Origin: Phycisphaerae bacterium
GTDB lineage: Bacteria; Planctomycetota; Phycisphaerae; UBA1845; UTPLA1
Assembly: GCA_016935885.1 (NCBI GenBank)
Contig: JAFGQA010000249.1
Coordinates: forward strand, 1 to 7,097
Length of the DNA: 7,097 nucleotides
Reading direction: 5' to 3'
Shown: positions 1-5,930 of the stretch, piece after piece
How positions within the stretch are numbered: position 1 is the stretch's first letter
How the letters are laid out: each line of letters begins with the position of its first letter
Translations under genes and position numbers: made by a program
Notes under the pieces: model-generated
The model's database searches: none
What the model saw: the letters and a program-made list of their open reading frames with translations, nothing else
What the model was told of the DNA's origin: nothing

Positions 1-88
1 ACTGTGGCACCGGCGTCTCGCCGGTGGTTTTCACGGTCAGGAACGGCGTTTCCGAACCGCTGTTTTCCCTTTTACCACGGGCTGCTAG
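1..88 (+). repeat. Interspersed palindromic repeat, copy A (left end cut off by window)
   Basis: This matches copies B (3101-3206, inverted) and C (5661-5767) almost base for base. It lacks only about the first 18 bases of the unit, which would lie before the window. A perfect 8-bp stem (CACCGGCG at 8-15, CGCCGGTG at 19-26) with a TCT loop is followed by GGTTTT. The right end is CCACGGGCTGCTAG, the terminal repeat seen in the other copies. Several small ORFs start in or read through this copy; I regard them as by-products of a repeat that happens to lack stops. The family name is unknown to me. Confidence 0.85.
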
Positions 89-609
89 GCATTTCGAGTT
101 TGCCTGCCAGCCCGACCGTATATCGGACCGGCCCTGCGCCGGGGGCGCTCCGCCCGACGTCGTGGAGCGGCCTCGTTTCAAAGCGAAACCCAGGAAGCCA
201 TCAATCCGATGGGATAAGACGGGTGAACAGGTGCCGAGAGGATTCACGGGGATACACGCCATGTACGAGACGGTCTCTTGCCCCCGCCACGCTCGCCTCG
301 ATCGAAAGGATCAGGCCATCGGCAGGATTCTCCGGCTGCTTCCCACCTTGTCGGTCAAGGAGCTAGACGCGCTGGCCGACCGGCTCAGACAGCGAGTGCA
401 CCGACTCTCGGACGTTGGCTCGTCGCCGGTTGATCCAGTGGGGCCGGTGAAAGGCCACGATTCGTGCCGTGGGGCGCAGGCCACGACCGATGCGCAACTG
501 CGTATCGATTTGGTCGGCACCTAATCCGGCGGACAAGGTTGCTTGTGCGAGAATCCCTCTCCGTTCTCCCTCATGATCGCGGGCGCTCATCGAAGCGGCT
601 CGACTCCAA
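89..609. other. Poorly coding stretch between repeat copy A and the cyclase gene
   Basis: No confident gene lies here. After the repeat there is an inverted repeat (CGCTCC at 146-151, GGAGCG at 164-169, 12-base loop) without a convincing T-run on either strand. The only ORF with protein-like composition is at 261-524 and is listed separately. The minus-strand cyclase gene ends at 610, so a terminator for it would be expected between about 525 and 609, but I see no clear stem plus T-run there. Confidence 0.5.
261..524 (+). CDS. Possible small hypothetical protein (87 aa)
   Basis: I do not recognise this protein. The ATG at 261 opens an 87-codon frame ending at the TAA at 522-524. Residues about 16-46 (DRKDQAIGRILRLLPTLSVK, then ELDALADRLRQRV) have the heptad-like pattern of an amphipathic helix, with LLPTLSVKELDALADRL resembling genuine bacterial helical segments. 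After residue 50 the composition becomes random-looking. No good Shine-Dalgarno sits at the right distance: GAGAGG at 236-241 is about 19 bases upstream. An in-frame GTG at 231 is an alternative start, and the frame also runs back through repeat copy A. It could be a real small gene, the 5' remnant of a decayed one, or chance. It lies convergent to the cyclase gene. Confidence 0.3.
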   Translation: MYETVSCPRHARLDRKDQAIGRILRLLPTLSVKELDALADRLRQRVHRLSDVGSSPVDPVGPVKGHDSCRGAQATTDAQLRIDLVGT

Positions 610-2550
610 TCAGGAATCGACGCCGTTGACTTTCACTTCGTACAGTTCGTGGAGGCCGCTTGCCCCGCGAATCTCCACCTTGTCCCACAGGTGGACCCGA
701 ATCTCCGGCGGCAGCTTCCGCCGCACCGCGTCGCTTACAAGGATCTCTCCACCCTTCGTATAGTGCTCGATCCGAGCCGCGAGGTTGACCGTGGTCCCCA
801 CCACGGTGTAATTTGACCGTTGTCGAGATCCAATGTGCCCCGCCGCCGCCGGGCCGCAGTGGATGCCCAGACCGCAGTTCAGCGGGGCTTGCCCCCGTGC
901 CTCCCGGACCCGGTTCAACTCGGCCAGCCGCCGCTTGATGGCAATCGCCGTGCGCACCGCCCGGGCCGGATGATCCGGTTGGTCGAACGGCACGGCAAAC
1001 ACCGCCATGACCTCGTCGCCGACGAACTTGTCGATGAAGCCGTCGTGCTCGAAGACCGCCTCGGCGATGTAGTTGAAATACTCGTTCAACATCGCCGCGA
1101 CGTCGGCTGGCTCCATCTTCGATGTCTGCTCCGTGAAGTCCCGCAAATCGCAAAACAGGACCGAGACGTCGCGCGTCTCCGTCCGGCGGATTCGCTCCGG
1201 GCTCCGCTTCAACGCCTGAAGCACGCTCTGTGAGACGGACTGACCGAACAACGCTTCAATCTGCCGCGTCCGTTGGGCCAGGCGCCGAGCGTTTTCGCTC
1301 AGAACGACCCACTGCGCCGCGAGCCCCGACGCCAGCGAGATGCCCATCGCCGCCAGCGGCGCCACCACCGGCAGCAGGACGTTCTGCTCAAAGATCGAGA
1401 ACGTCAAATAGGCCCACCCGCCCAAAAACACGATGACGCCTGTCAAGAAGTAGCCCAGCAGCAAGACCGTGCTCCACCGATGCCGCCACCATTGCCGTTG
1501 ATTCCAGGCGAACAGGCCTGCGGCAAACGCCAGCGCCGCGATCAAAAGCTGCCCACGCCTGCCCCCGGCCCACGTCGTGTTGAAATGACGCCGTCCAAGA
1601 ATGTGCGCAACCGCATTCGCGTGGTAGTAGATGCCCGGTTGCAGGTCATCCGACAGGGGCAACACGAAGGCGTCCTCGAGCGTACGCCCGTCTCCCAGCA
1701 CAATGACCGATCCGTCCACTGCCTCCGCGTCGAAGCTCCCGCGCACGACGTCCTCGAGCCGGAGCGTCTTCCACCGTGGGCCTTCGCCCGGCCCGTGCCG
1801 CTGCACCGCCGAGAAGTCGATCAACTCCCGCGGATACGCCGAGTAGGAGCCGATCCTGGCAACGCCGTCTTCAAAACGGATCCGAGCCGTCTCGTCCTCC
1901 TCCAAAACCGCGTACAGCGCCAAGGCCAATGGGAAATGTGGAATGGTATCGAGGGCATCTGTTTCGCGGCCTTTCCTCGGGGCGTCCAGGAACAGCTTCT
2001 CCGGCAGACGACGAAGCACGTTGCCCGCGTCCGGATAGACGGTGACGGTTCCCTCCTGCGGCTCCGATTCCAGGAACACGCTGGACGCCCGCTTTGTCTT
2101 TCCCTCCGTATGCGCCACCGCCAACACGACGTTGGCACTGGCCAGCGCCTTAGCAAGACGAGCGTCGATTTCTCGTGTGGCCGAGTCCTCGAGCCAGACG
2201 TCCAGCCCGACCACGAGCGCCCCGGCATCCGCCAGGTTGTCTACCGCCGTCGCGAGGTGCTCACGCAGGTTGAACCGCTGGTCGCCGTGCCTCAAAGCGC
2301 GGCGGCTCCGCTCGTCAATCTCGACAATCACGATGTGCTCAGGGGGCTGCCGCGGCCCGCGCGCCCGGAATCGCCAGTCGATGGTCACCCCCTCCAGCCG
2401 TTCGAACGATCCGTGCCCGGTGATCCACACGCCCAAGACGGCGATGACAAGAGGTGCCACCACGCCAAGCACCCACGCCTGAACGCGCGTCAGGACGGGC
2501 CGATCCTCCAGGTAGGCCGTGGGGCTGTCTCGATCCGTCGTCATCGTCAC
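610..2550 (-). CDS. CHASE2-domain class III adenylate cyclase, membrane bound
   Basis: This 646-residue protein most likely makes cAMP from ATP in the cytoplasm under control of an extracytoplasmic sensor. A first membrane helix lies at about 26-45. The CHASE2 domain spans about 46-322, with typical segments at its start (VTIDWRFRARG, then IVIVEIDERS) and end (GSVIVLGDGR, then PGIYYHANAVAHIL). Three more hydrophobic helices follow at about 334-350, 360-382 and 389-416. The cyclase domain is at about 460-640. It has both metal-binding aspartates (D468 in LFCDLRDFT, D512 in KFVGDE), the purine-selecting pair K508 and T582 (in NYTVVG), and the transition-state residues N589 and R593 (VNLAARIE). 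K plus T points to adenylate rather than guanylate cyclase. The start is a GTG at 2548-2550 that overlaps the TGA of the upstream LPP20-like gene as GTGA; an ATG two codons later (2542-2544) is an alternative. No strong Shine-Dalgarno is visible, so translational coupling is likely. The signal sensed is unknown. Confidence 0.93.
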   Translation of the reverse strand: MTMTTDRDSPTAYLEDRPVLTRVQAWVLGVVAPLVIAVLGVWITGHGSFERLEGVTIDWRFRARGPRQPPEHIVIVEIDERSRRALRHGDQRFNLREHLATAVDNLADAGALVVGLDVWLEDSATREIDARLAKALASANVVLAVAHTEGKTKRASSVFLESEPQEGTVTVYPDAGNVLRRLPEKLFLDAPRKGRETDALDTIPHFPLALALYAVLEEDETARIRFEDGVARIGSYSAYPRELIDFSAVQRHGPGEGPRWKTLRLEDVVRGSFDAEAVDGSVIVLGDGRTLEDAFVLPLSDDLQPGIYYHANAVAHILGRRHFNTTWAGGRRGQLLIAALAFAAGLFAWNQRQWWRHRWSTVLLLGYFLTGVIVFLGGWAYLTFSIFEQNVLLPVVAPLAAMGISLASGLAAQWVVLSENARRLAQRTRQIEALFGQSVSQSVLQALKRSPERIRRTETRDVSVLFCDLRDFTEQTSKMEPADVAAMLNEYFNYIAEAVFEHDGFIDKFVGDEVMAVFAVPFDQPDHPARAVRTAIAIKRRLAELNRVREARGQAPLNCGLGIHCGPAAAGHIGSRQRSNYTVVGTTVNLAARIEHYTKGGEILVSDAVRRKLPPEIRVHLWDKVEIRGASGLHELYEVKVNGVDS

Positions 2551-3962
2551 TTGGAAAGTGCCAACACCCTGTCACGCGATCCGTCGTCTCGCTGCCCCTC
2601 GATGCCAGCCGCCACGGAATCGACCACCACGATCACTCGGCCGCTCCGCAGCAGCCCAGCCCCGTCCGGATCGTTCCGAAGCTTGTCCGCGTCCTCCTTG
2701 GTCAGCACGATCTCCGTCTTGCTCCTGCCGACCGCCTTCACCGCCTTCACCACGCGGCGCTGGCGGCGGCGTGACGTCCTGTCTGGTTTGGACGTCGGCT
2801 GACTCGCCGGCCGGCTCGTCGGCTGGCTTGCCGCACCGCCGCGTCGGGCCTGGCCTTCGGACTGCGTCTCATCTGCGGGCGAGCACATAAACCAGCCGCC
2901 GTCGGTCGCCTCCGCGCCAGGCACCGTCGCCCACGCCGCGGCCCCACCGCCGCCCCCCGCGACAAGTCCTTCGACACAACTCGTATGATGGATTGCTGAC
3001 GTAACCGGGTGCCACTGGCGGCTCGTCCGCCAGTGATCACGGGCAGCCAAGCTGCCCGTGGCATCCCGCCGGGACCCATCAGTTGACCGCTGTCTGAGTG
3101 CTAGCAGCCCGTGGTAAAAGGGAAAACAGCAGTTCGGAAACACCGTTCCTGACCGTGAAAACCACCGGCGAGACGCCGGTGCCACAGTCTTGCCACGGCC
3201 TGCTAGAACGTCCGCGCCACGGACGCCGTTTCCTTCAACGTCCAGACAGGCCCGCAACTGTTCATAGCTCATCGCCGTCTCGGCATACCGAACCGGCGGC
3301 GGGTCCTGCCCCTGGTGATGCGCGATCGTCCCAACATCATAGACGACCGCCCCGTCCGACCTCGCCACCACGGGAAACATGCACGGGAGAACGCCCGTTC
3401 CCCGTGCGTCGATCACCAATACATCGTCAGCAACATCCTCGCCAGCCGTCACCAAGGCCAAACGTTCCCGTCCGCCTGTGAAGGCCTTCTGCACCTGCGC
3501 CGTGTACACGACCGATGCCACGCCCTTGACACCCCATAGCGGTACGCGCAACGTCACGATGCACTCAGGCGGCGTCTTGTTGGGGCGCCAGTCCACCGAT
3601 ACCGTCTCGTGGCCTTTCACCACGCCCCGCAGGTGAACCTCGCCGTCGCGCACGTCGGCAAACCGGCCGTCGCCGTCGACCTGCACGCCCATCGCAACAG
3701 CCAACGCGTTCCTCGCCGCCACGACGGTCGCCGCGCGCTTGGCCATCAGCCGATCCTGGTTCGTTCTGCCGTGGGCGTTGCCCGTTCCCTCCGCAATGAT
3801 GCAGCCGTTTGCCCAATCGACCTGCCCCCCGCTCACACTCCGCAGGTGAGGCGTAAATCCACTCGGCAGGACGTCCCCCGCGTCAGGTTCATCTGCTCCG
3901 GCCTTAACGCCTGCCCCAAGCACGATCGTTAGCAGAACACCTGCAATCCATCGCCGGATCAT
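2547..3962 (-). CDS. Exported LPP20/FlgP-like protein carrying an in-frame repeat insertion
   Basis: This 471-residue protein begins with a Sec-type signal peptide (about 1-22, MIRRWIAGVLLTIVLGAG). It lacks the lipobox cysteine of true LPP20 lipoproteins, so it is probably periplasmic and soluble. Residues 45-155 have the LPP20 pattern: VDWANGCIIAEGTGNA, then AKRAATVVAARNALAVAMGV, then IVTLRVPLWGVKGVASVVY. Residues 181-210 (VLVIDARGTGVLPCMFPVVA onward) and 403-450 (VVKAVKAVGRSKTEIVL, then EDADKLR, then GRVIVVVDSV) match what I recall as the conserved later part of this family, where they are normally separated by only a short spacer. Here about 170 residues lie between them. Residues 253-288 are encoded by repeat copy B and about 300-318 by two perfect hairpins; a Ser/Pro/Thr-rich linker at 376-395 (ASQPTSRPASQPTSKP) follows. 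The frame is open throughout. GGAG sits nine bases before the ATG. It is first in an operon with the cyclase. Its exact function is unknown. Confidence 0.85.
   Translation of the reverse strand: MIRRWIAGVLLTIVLGAGVKAGADEPDAGDVLPSGFTPHLRSVSGGQVDWANGCIIAEGTGNAHGRTNQDRLMAKRAATVVAARNALAVAMGVQVDGDGRFADVRDGEVHLRGVVKGHETVSVDWRPNKTPPECIVTLRVPLWGVKGVASVVYTAQVQKAFTGGRERLALVTAGEDVADDVLVIDARGTGVLPCMFPVVARSDGAVVYDVGTIAHHQGQDPPPVRYAETAMSYEQLRACLDVEGNGVRGADVLAGRGKTVAPASRRWFSRSGTVFPNCCFPFYHGLLALRQRSTDGSRRDATGSLAARDHWRTSRQWHPVTSAIHHTSCVEGLVAGGGGGAAAWATVPGAEATDGGWFMCSPADETQSEGQARRGGAASQPTSRPASQPTSKPDRTSRRRQRRVVKAVKAVGRSKTEIVLTKEDADKLRNDPDGAGLLRSGRVIVVVDSVAAGIEGQRDDGSRDRVLALSK
3013..3060. repeat. Pair of perfect DNA hairpins inside the LPP20-like gene
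   Basis: Two back-to-back perfect palindromes are seen. The first has CACTGGCGG at 3013-3021, a five-base loop, and CCGCCAGTG at 3027-3035. The second has CACGGGCAGC at 3038-3047, loop CAA, and GCTGCCCGTG at 3051-3060. The same two hairpin types (CACTGGC and CACGGGC stems) lie beside repeat copy C at 5776-5872, so they seem to travel with the repeat. Here they are translated as about residues 301-318 of the exported protein. Confidence 0.85.
3101..3206 (-). repeat. Interspersed palindromic repeat, copy B (106 bp, complete), inside a gene
   Basis: Read on the minus strand, this complete unit starts CTAGCAGGCCGTGG and ends CCACGGGCTGCTAG; these termini are inverted repeats with one mismatch in 14. 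The internal stem CACCGGCG/CGCCGGTG (plus-strand 3163-3170 and 3174-3181) is followed by GGTTTTC on the minus strand. The unit occupies codons 253-288 of the LPP20-like gene in the gene's own orientation and adds residues such as RRWFSRSG and NCCFPFYHGLL without a stop. No transposase is encoded, so it is non-autonomous if mobile. Confidence 0.9.
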
Positions 3963-4388
3963 CTCAGTTCACTCCAATAGACGAGTTTCGCCCGGTCAAC
4001 ACACACGAGCCGCCGCCGCCGTCCTCCCTACAGGCCCTACATTAACGCATGGCACGTGCTGATCGGCAACCGGGGCAGTACCTTTTCTACCTTAGCGGCT
4101 GGCTCAACCAAAACAATCGCGATCTCTGTTTTCGCGCGCGAATCGCGCATATCCCGATCCAGGTTGATCCATGCAGGACGCTTAAACGCAGCTCGCGAAC
4201 CCGTGGCGTCGAGCTACGCAGCAGCCAGACGTAGCTGGCGATTGCCCTGCCGGCTCAACAAGAACGTAATACCTTGGCATGGGGCCGGTGATCAACGACA
4301 ATGAGGATCCGCTCCCACCGACGATTCAATCTCGCTCCTTGAAGTTGGTCCGCAAGCTGATGGCATTGCCCAGGGCAAGGAGGCCGTC
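3963..4388. other. Intergenic region between divergent units
   Basis: This 426-base stretch separates the minus-strand LPP20-cyclase operon from the plus-strand istA remnant and pseudopilin gene, so it should hold the operon's promoter. A minus-strand TTGACC at about 3997-4002 lies upstream of the gene, but the spacing to the following TATTGG is too short for a convincing sigma-70 site. An inverted repeat AGCTACG (4212-4218) / CGTAGCT (4230-4236) with an 11-base loop is visible, as is a GCGCG-rich palindromic patch near 4135-4147. Short ORFs here (for example 4049-4234 and 4056-4304) show no recognisable protein signature. Confidence 0.5.
4377..4383 (+). promoter_or_regulatory. Shine-Dalgarno of the istA remnant
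   Basis: AAGGAGG lies five bases before the ATG at 4389. Such a strong site supports that ATG as a once-functional start, even though the reading frame behind it is broken. Confidence 0.6.
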
Positions 4389-4705
4389 ATGGTTACGAAC
4401 CGGCAGGTCAGGAGAGTGCCGATGTTGGCGAAGAGAGCACGGACGTTGGCGATGGCGGCGGCGAAGGCGGGGATGCGTTGTGGGGCTCGGCGACAAGCTC
4501 CGCGCCGTGGACCATCATCGGGATGTCCTACCGTCCTCGCCGGGTCGTTTTCCAGCCGGGTCGGCCGTCTGCTTTGCAGCCGAGCAGCCACCTTGCTTGG
4601 CGATCGCCAGCCGACACTGGTGTAGGGCTGCCATCTGTTCGGAAGCGCGCCTCGCCAGAAATCTTCTCCGAACGGCCGCTTGCGTTCGTCAATCCTTGCG
4701 CCTAG
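4389..4705 (+). pseudogene. istA: Decayed 5' fragment of an IS21-family transposase gene (istA)
   Basis: The opening codons read MVTNRQVRRVPMLAK, with TLAMAAAKAGM three residues later. This closely matches the N-terminus I recall for IS21-family IstA proteins (MVT-x-x-QVRRL, then a TLA-x-AAAKAGM helix). After that the frame is broken and the similarity moves between frames: CGARRQ near 4480 resembles the family's EKTARRY, SYRPRRVVF near 4526 resembles T[YW]RTRxDPF, AEQPPCLAIAS near 4579 resembles AExPxLEAKT, and NGRLRS at about 4671 resembles the DGQLRTLQRR segment. The order and approximate spacing fit IstA residues 1 to about 107, roughly a fifth to a quarter of the protein. The DNA-binding core, the rest of istA and istB are absent. 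The fragment ends just before the ribosome-binding site of the pseudopilin gene. These are comparisons with a remembered consensus, not an alignment; the later segments are much weaker than the first. Confidence 0.55.
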
Positions 4706-4720
4706 CATCTAGGGAAGAAG

Positions 4721-4727
4721 GGAGGTG
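4721..4727 (+). promoter_or_regulatory. Shine-Dalgarno of the pseudopilin gene
   Basis: GGAGGTG, within the purine-rich run AAGAAGGGAGGTG, ends five bases before the ATG at 4733. It fixes that start. Confidence 0.85.
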
Positions 4728-4732
4728 CGAGT

Positions 4733-5656
4733 ATGCACACTGCCAGCCATTCTGGTGTGGAGCTTCCTTCTATCGCTAGGCCGCGGCCTGCGGTAACGCT
4801 TCTCGAACTCCTGGTCGTGCTCTCGATACTTGCCGTGCTGATGGCGATCGTCTTGCCTGCCTTGGGAGGGGCGCGCAGCAAGAGCATGGTGGCGGAATGC
4901 CTGGGCAATCTCCGCCAAATCGGCGCATGTACGTCGCTATACACGTATGATCACGGGGGTAACCATCTGTTCCCCTGGTATCAGTTTCCGGCCCACGGTG
5001 GGACCCTCCAGAGTCCCGGCGGCACGTACGGCATCACCCTGTGGACGCCGTTCGTATTCGGCGGCTTCAAGGCCCCAATCGGGATGCCATACGATGGCGC
5101 GACGGCCGATTATGAAGTATATCCCGCGGAAATCCGGCCGTTGAACAAGTATGTCGATCCCGCAGCCGTTGGAGATAGTATCATCGACCTTTACAAATGC
5201 CCGGCCGACCGCACGCACACGGTCTCCATCATTGGCGAAGGCGCTGATCCAGTTGAGGATGAGACGATCAGTTCCTGGCAGGCCAACGGCACAAGCTACA
5301 GCTTCAACGTCCGCTGGGCCCAGGGCTACTCCCTCCCGTCCGGCAACTACAGCCTGGAGGACTTCAACCCCGGTGATTTCAGTGGCAGGATTGCCAAGCA
5401 CGTCGCCACAGCCGATGCCGCCCGGCTCATCATGTGGGTCGAGCTGGGCTTCTACAGCGCGACGTATCGGGCCGGGCCGACGATAGAAGGCATCGGCGGC
5501 GGCGCGATGCCACAGCGAATGGGCTGGCATCGCGAGTTCTCGGCCTGGTCCATGGCCTTTGCAGACGGACACGCCGATTACGGCTACTTCGATACACGCC
5601 AGATATACGGCCTCGGAGGCACGATCTGGCAGCCCAACTTCCAGCAGGGTCCGTGA
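4733..5656 (+). CDS. Type II secretion-style pseudopilin with H-Xn-DG motif
   Basis: This 307-residue protein belongs to the prepilin-like family that is greatly expanded in planctomycetes. A short leader (about 1-20) is followed by a prepilin peptidase site and hydrophobic helix: VTLLELLVVLSILAVLMAIV at 21-40, with the conserved Glu at +5 (E25). The -1 residue is Ala20 rather than the usual Gly, and +1 is Val rather than Phe. The mature protein would be anchored by this helix, with a globular domain outside the cytoplasmic membrane. LYKCPADR at 153-160 matches the usual CP-x-D signature, and H266 to D278-G279 corresponds to the C-terminal H-X9-DG motif, here with 11 intervening residues. The start is fixed by a strong ribosome-binding site. 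No secretion ATPase, other pseudopilin or prepilin peptidase gene is adjacent, so its partners must be elsewhere. Specific function is unknown. Confidence 0.9.
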   Translation: MHTASHSGVELPSIARPRPAVTLLELLVVLSILAVLMAIVLPALGGARSKSMVAECLGNLRQIGACTSLYTYDHGGNHLFPWYQFPAHGGTLQSPGGTYGITLWTPFVFGGFKAPIGMPYDGATADYEVYPAEIRPLNKYVDPAAVGDSIIDLYKCPADRTHTVSIIGEGADPVEDETISSWQANGTSYSFNVRWAQGYSLPSGNYSLEDFNPGDFSGRIAKHVATADAARLIMWVELGFYSATYRAGPTIEGIGGGAMPQRMGWHREFSAWSMAFADGHADYGYFDTRQIYGLGGTIWQPNFQQGP

Positions 5657-5660
5657 CAGC

Positions 5661-5767
5661 TTAGCAGCCCGTGGCAAAACTGTGGCACCGGCGCCAAAGC
5701 CGGTGGTTTTTACTGTCAGGAACGGCGTTTCTGATCCGCTGTTTTCCCTTTTACCACGGGTTGTTAG
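5661..5767 (+). repeat. Interspersed palindromic repeat, copy C (107 bp, complete)
   Basis: This full-length unit begins four bases after the pseudopilin stop codon. It starts TTAGCAGCCCGTGG and ends CCACGGGTTGTTAG. The internal stem is CACCGGC/GCCGGTG with a GCCAAA loop, where copies A and B have an extra G-C pair and a TCT loop. The stem has thus kept pairing while the loop changed, making this copy one base longer than copy B. The terminal four bases are TTAG at both ends here and CTAG at both ends in copy B. Confidence 0.9.
5686..5711 (+). terminator. Possible intrinsic terminator of the pseudopilin gene, supplied by copy C
   Basis: CACCGGC (5686-5692) pairs with GCCGGTG (5699-5705) and is followed by GTTTTT (5706-5711), about 30 bases after the stop codon. 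A 7-bp GC-rich stem plus a five-T run is a reasonable, not strong, intrinsic terminator. The equivalent hairpins in copies A and B are followed by only four Ts. Confidence 0.5.
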
Positions 5768-5775
5768 GCGCGTGC

Positions 5776-5872
5776 CACTGGCAGCTTGCCTGCCAGTGTG
5801 CATGCCCCACGCGCCCACCAGGGGGACCGCACGGGCGGACAAGCCTGCCTGTCGGCAGACAGGCCGCCCGTG
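5776..5872. repeat. Two further hairpins downstream of copy C
   Basis: CACTGGCAG (5776-5784) pairs with CTGCCAGTG (5790-5798) around a five-base loop. CACGGGCGG (5830-5838) pairs with CCGCCCGTG (5864-5872), and its 25-base interior holds a smaller stem, CTGTC/GACAG. The outer stems are the same two types as at 3013-3060 but with different inner bases and loops, so pairing is conserved rather than sequence. No ORF of interest lies here; the block separates the pseudopilin gene from guaA. Confidence 0.8.
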
Positions 5873-5930
5873 GCACCCAGAATCGAATGCCGCCGGGAGT
5901 GTCACGGACCCCTTCCAGCAGGGGTTGTAA

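Noticed and set aside
4..366. ORFs starting within repeat copy A
   Set aside because: They are translations of the repeat and its flank with no protein signature. Equivalent peptides arise from every copy.
1273..2802. Long plus-strand ORF (509 aa) opposite the cyclase gene
   Set aside because: It is antisense to a gene with clear domain motifs, is rich in Arg/Pro/His as expected for the opposite strand of GC-rich coding DNA, and has no recognisable domain.
3098..3481. Plus-strand ORF containing TGETPVPQSCHGLL
   Set aside because: It is the antisense reading of repeat copy B and of the LPP20-like gene. This peptide is a familiar annotation artefact of such repeats rather than a protein.
4292..4708. 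Minus-strand ORF (138 aa) over the istA remnant
   Set aside because: The plus-strand N-terminal IstA match with its ribosome-binding site explains this DNA better; the minus frame has no signature.
3013..5872. CRISPR-like array or phage-defence system
   Set aside because: The repeats are few, widely and irregularly spaced, differ in orientation and have no uniform spacers. No cas, nuclease or effector gene is present, and the cyclase has a CHASE2 membrane sensor rather than a CBASS-type architecture.
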